This document shows, one piece after another, positions 62,002 to 64,000 of a stretch of DNA of 64,000 nucleotides. Numbering within the stretch: position 1 is the stretch's first letter; each line of letters opens with the position of its first letter. The notes below the pieces were generated by a model. It did not search any database. It saw only the letters and a program-made list of their open reading frames with translations, and was not told where the DNA came from. Source of the DNA: Tetragonia tetragonoides (Eukaryota; Streptophyta; Magnoliopsida; Caryophyllales; Aizoaceae); NCBI GenBank assembly GCA_038025085.1, contig CM076154.1, positions 25,038,501 through 25,102,500 on the forward strand, in the 5' to 3' direction. The position numbers and the translations under genes are program-made.

Positions 62002-64000
62002 AACGCGTAAATGCATTCAAAAGGTGGAGGTAAAGCTTGTTTATACTTGTAAACATCCATGGTGTAGTTTCTCACTCAAATGAATGCATACAAAACATTT
62101 GGGTGCTTTCTCTTAACATACAACACAAAAGAACTCCAATCTCTTTCACCCTAGATGTAAGAGCTGTTAAAACGCGTAAATGCATTCAAAAGGTGGAGTT
62201 AAAGCTTGTTTGTACTTGTAAACTTCCTTGGTGTAGTTTCTCACTCAAATGAATGCAAACAAACCACTTGGGTGATTTCTCTTAATATACAACACAAAAG
62301 AACTCAATCTCTTTCACCCTAGTTGTAAGAGCTGTTAAAATTGCGTAAATATATTCAAAAGGTGGAGTTAACGCTTGTTTGTGCTTGTAAACATCCTTGG
62401 TGTAGTTTCTCACTCAAATGAATGCAGACAAAGCATTTGGGTGCTTAATCTTAATATACAACACAAAAGAACTCAATCTCTTTCACCTTAGTTGTAAGAG
62501 CTGTTAAAATGCGTAAATGCATTCAAAAGGTGGAGTTGAAGCTTGTTTGTACTTGTAAACATCCTTGGTGTAGTTTCTCACTCAAATGAATGCAAACAAA
62601 GCATTTGGGTGCTTTCTCTTAATATACAACACAAAAGAACTCAATCTCTTTCACCTTAGTTGTAAGAGCTGTTAAATGCGTAAATGCATTCAAAAGGTGG
62701 AGTTGAAGCTTGTTTGTACTTGTAAACATCCTTGGTGTAGTTTCTCACTCAAATGAATGCAAACAAAGCATTTGGGTGCTTTCTCTTAATATACAACACA
62801 AAAGAACTCAATCTCTTTCACCCTAGTTGTAAGAGCTGTTAAAATGCGTAAATGCATTCAAAAGGTGGAGTTGAAGCTTGTTTGTACTTTGTAAACATCC
62901 TTAATGTAGTTTCTCACTCAAATTAATGCAAACAAAGCTTTTGGTTGCTTTCTCTTAATATACAACAGAAAAGAACTCAATCTCTTTCACCCTAGTCGTA
63001 AGAGCTGTTAAAACGCGTAAATACATTCAAAAGCGTTAGTTGAAGCTTGTTTGTACTTGTAAACATCCTTGGTGTAGTTTCTCTCTCCAATGAATGCAAA
63101 CAAAGCTTTTGGGTGCCTTCTCTGAAAATACAACACAAAAGAACACAAATCTCTTTCACCCTAGTCGTATGAGGTTTTAAAACGCGTATATGCAATCAAA
63201 AGCTTAAGTTGAACCTTGTTGGTACTTGTAAACATCTTTGGTGTAGTTTCTCACTCAGATGAATGCAAACAAAATATTTTGGGTGCGTTCTCTTAATATA
63301 CAACACAAGTATTAAGTATGTACTTGTAAACACGTTTTAAAAGCTCTTGTAAACATCCTTGGTGTAGTTTCTCGCTCCAATGAATGCAAACAAAGCACTT
63401 GGGTGCTTTCTCTGAAAATACAACACAAAAGAAATCAATCTCTTTCACCCTAGATGTAAGAGCTGTGAAAACGCGTAAATGCATTCAAAAGGGGGAGGTA
63501 AAGCTTGTTTGTACTTGTAAACATCCTTGGTGTAGTTTTTCACTCAAATTAATGCAAAGAAAGCATTTGGGTGCTTTCTCTTAATATACAACACAAAAGA
63601 CCTCAATCTCTTTCACCCTAGTCGAATGAGGTTTTAAAACGCGTAAATGCTTTCAAAAGCTTTAGTTGAAGCTTGTTTGTACTTGTAAACATCCTTGGTT
63701 AAGTTTCTCACTCAAATGAATGCAAACAAAGCATTTGGGTGCGATCTCTTAAAATACAACACAAAAGAACTCAATCTCTTTCACCCTTGTCGTATGAGCT
63801 TTTAAAACGCTTTAATGCATTCAAAAGCTTGAGTTCAAGCTTGTTTGTAGTTGTAAACATCCCTTGTTAAGTTTCTCACTCAAATAAATGTAAACAAAGC
63901 ATTTGCGAGCTTTTTCTTAATATACAACACAAAAGAACTCAATCTCTTTTCGCCTAATCGTAAGAGCTGTTAAAACGCGTAAATGCATTCAAAAGCTTGA
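62002..64000 (+). repeat. regular F satellite array to the window end
   Basis: About 12 F monomers. Three near-identical monomers in a row lie at about 62500-62890 (CACCTTAGTTGTAAG and AATGCGTAAATGC types). A diverged relative of the 793-bp unit lies at 63230-63500 (TATTAAGTATGTACTTG followed by CACGTTTTAAAAG). No strand switch and no foreign DNA are seen. The array is cut by the window edge. Confidence 0.93.

Noticed and set aside
1..64000. CRISPR-like or bacterial repeat array
   Set aside because: The repeats have no spacers, the monomer is about 168 bp and contiguous, and there are no cas or other bacterial genes. The signature is that of eukaryotic satellite DNA.
1..64000. Telomere-type repeats, rRNA or tRNA genes
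   Set aside because: No TTTAGGG or TTAGGG runs and no recognisable rRNA or tRNA sequences were seen on either strand.

Overview
The whole window is satellite DNA. About 99% of it is built from one AT-rich monomer of about 168 bp, roughly 375 monomer equivalents in all. The period was read directly from the spacing of a conserved landmark, for example 48001 to 48169 and 62718 to 62886. I see no supportable protein-coding gene, tRNA, rRNA or CRISPR array. Because 168 is divisible by three, a frame that is open in one monomer stays open in the next. This produces many short translations of 60 to 130 residues on both strands, and all of them recode the satellite. The setting suggests a eukaryotic centromeric or pericentromeric heterochromatin array. 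A flowering plant is most likely (nucleosome-length monomer, an LTR-retrotransposon-like insertion), but the species cannot be fixed from sequence alone. From memory and unchecked, the Medicago centromeric satellite MtR3 has a similar unit length and would be a sensible first comparison.

Below, F means the plus strand reads the monomer as GCAAACAAAGCATTTGGGTG and R means its reverse complement. The array is not a simple head-to-tail array. From 1 to about 57.1 kb it switches between F and R dozens of times. From about 57.15 kb to the end it is purely F.

Layout. 1-4336: an F block then an R block. 4337-26369: first copy of a 22,033-bp segmental duplication. 26370-43198: second, tandem copy, 16,829 bp, which lacks about 5.2 kb. 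Within the duplication lies a 5,205-bp complex higher-order repeat (HOR) that itself contains F, R and shuffled segments. It is present 2.96 times in the first copy (H1, H2, H3 at 8990-24418) and 1.96 times in the second (31023-41247). 43199-56720: a finely broken F/R mosaic with a degenerate patch (51.6-52.0 kb) and a non-satellite patch (52.03-52.27 kb). 56721-57145: a unique, LTR-like insertion sitting exactly at an R-to-F switch. 57146-64000: a regular F array containing a 793-bp HOR repeated about 2.5 times (60040-62001).

The most interesting content is the rearrangement record. The same inversion junctions recur in many copies and in both orientations. A perfect 34-bp palindrome occurs three times, and a 19-bp motif is tandemly doubled at many sites. 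Private variants show that one 5.2-kb unit was gained or lost after the 22-kb duplication. All similarity statements come from reading by eye; no alignment was run.
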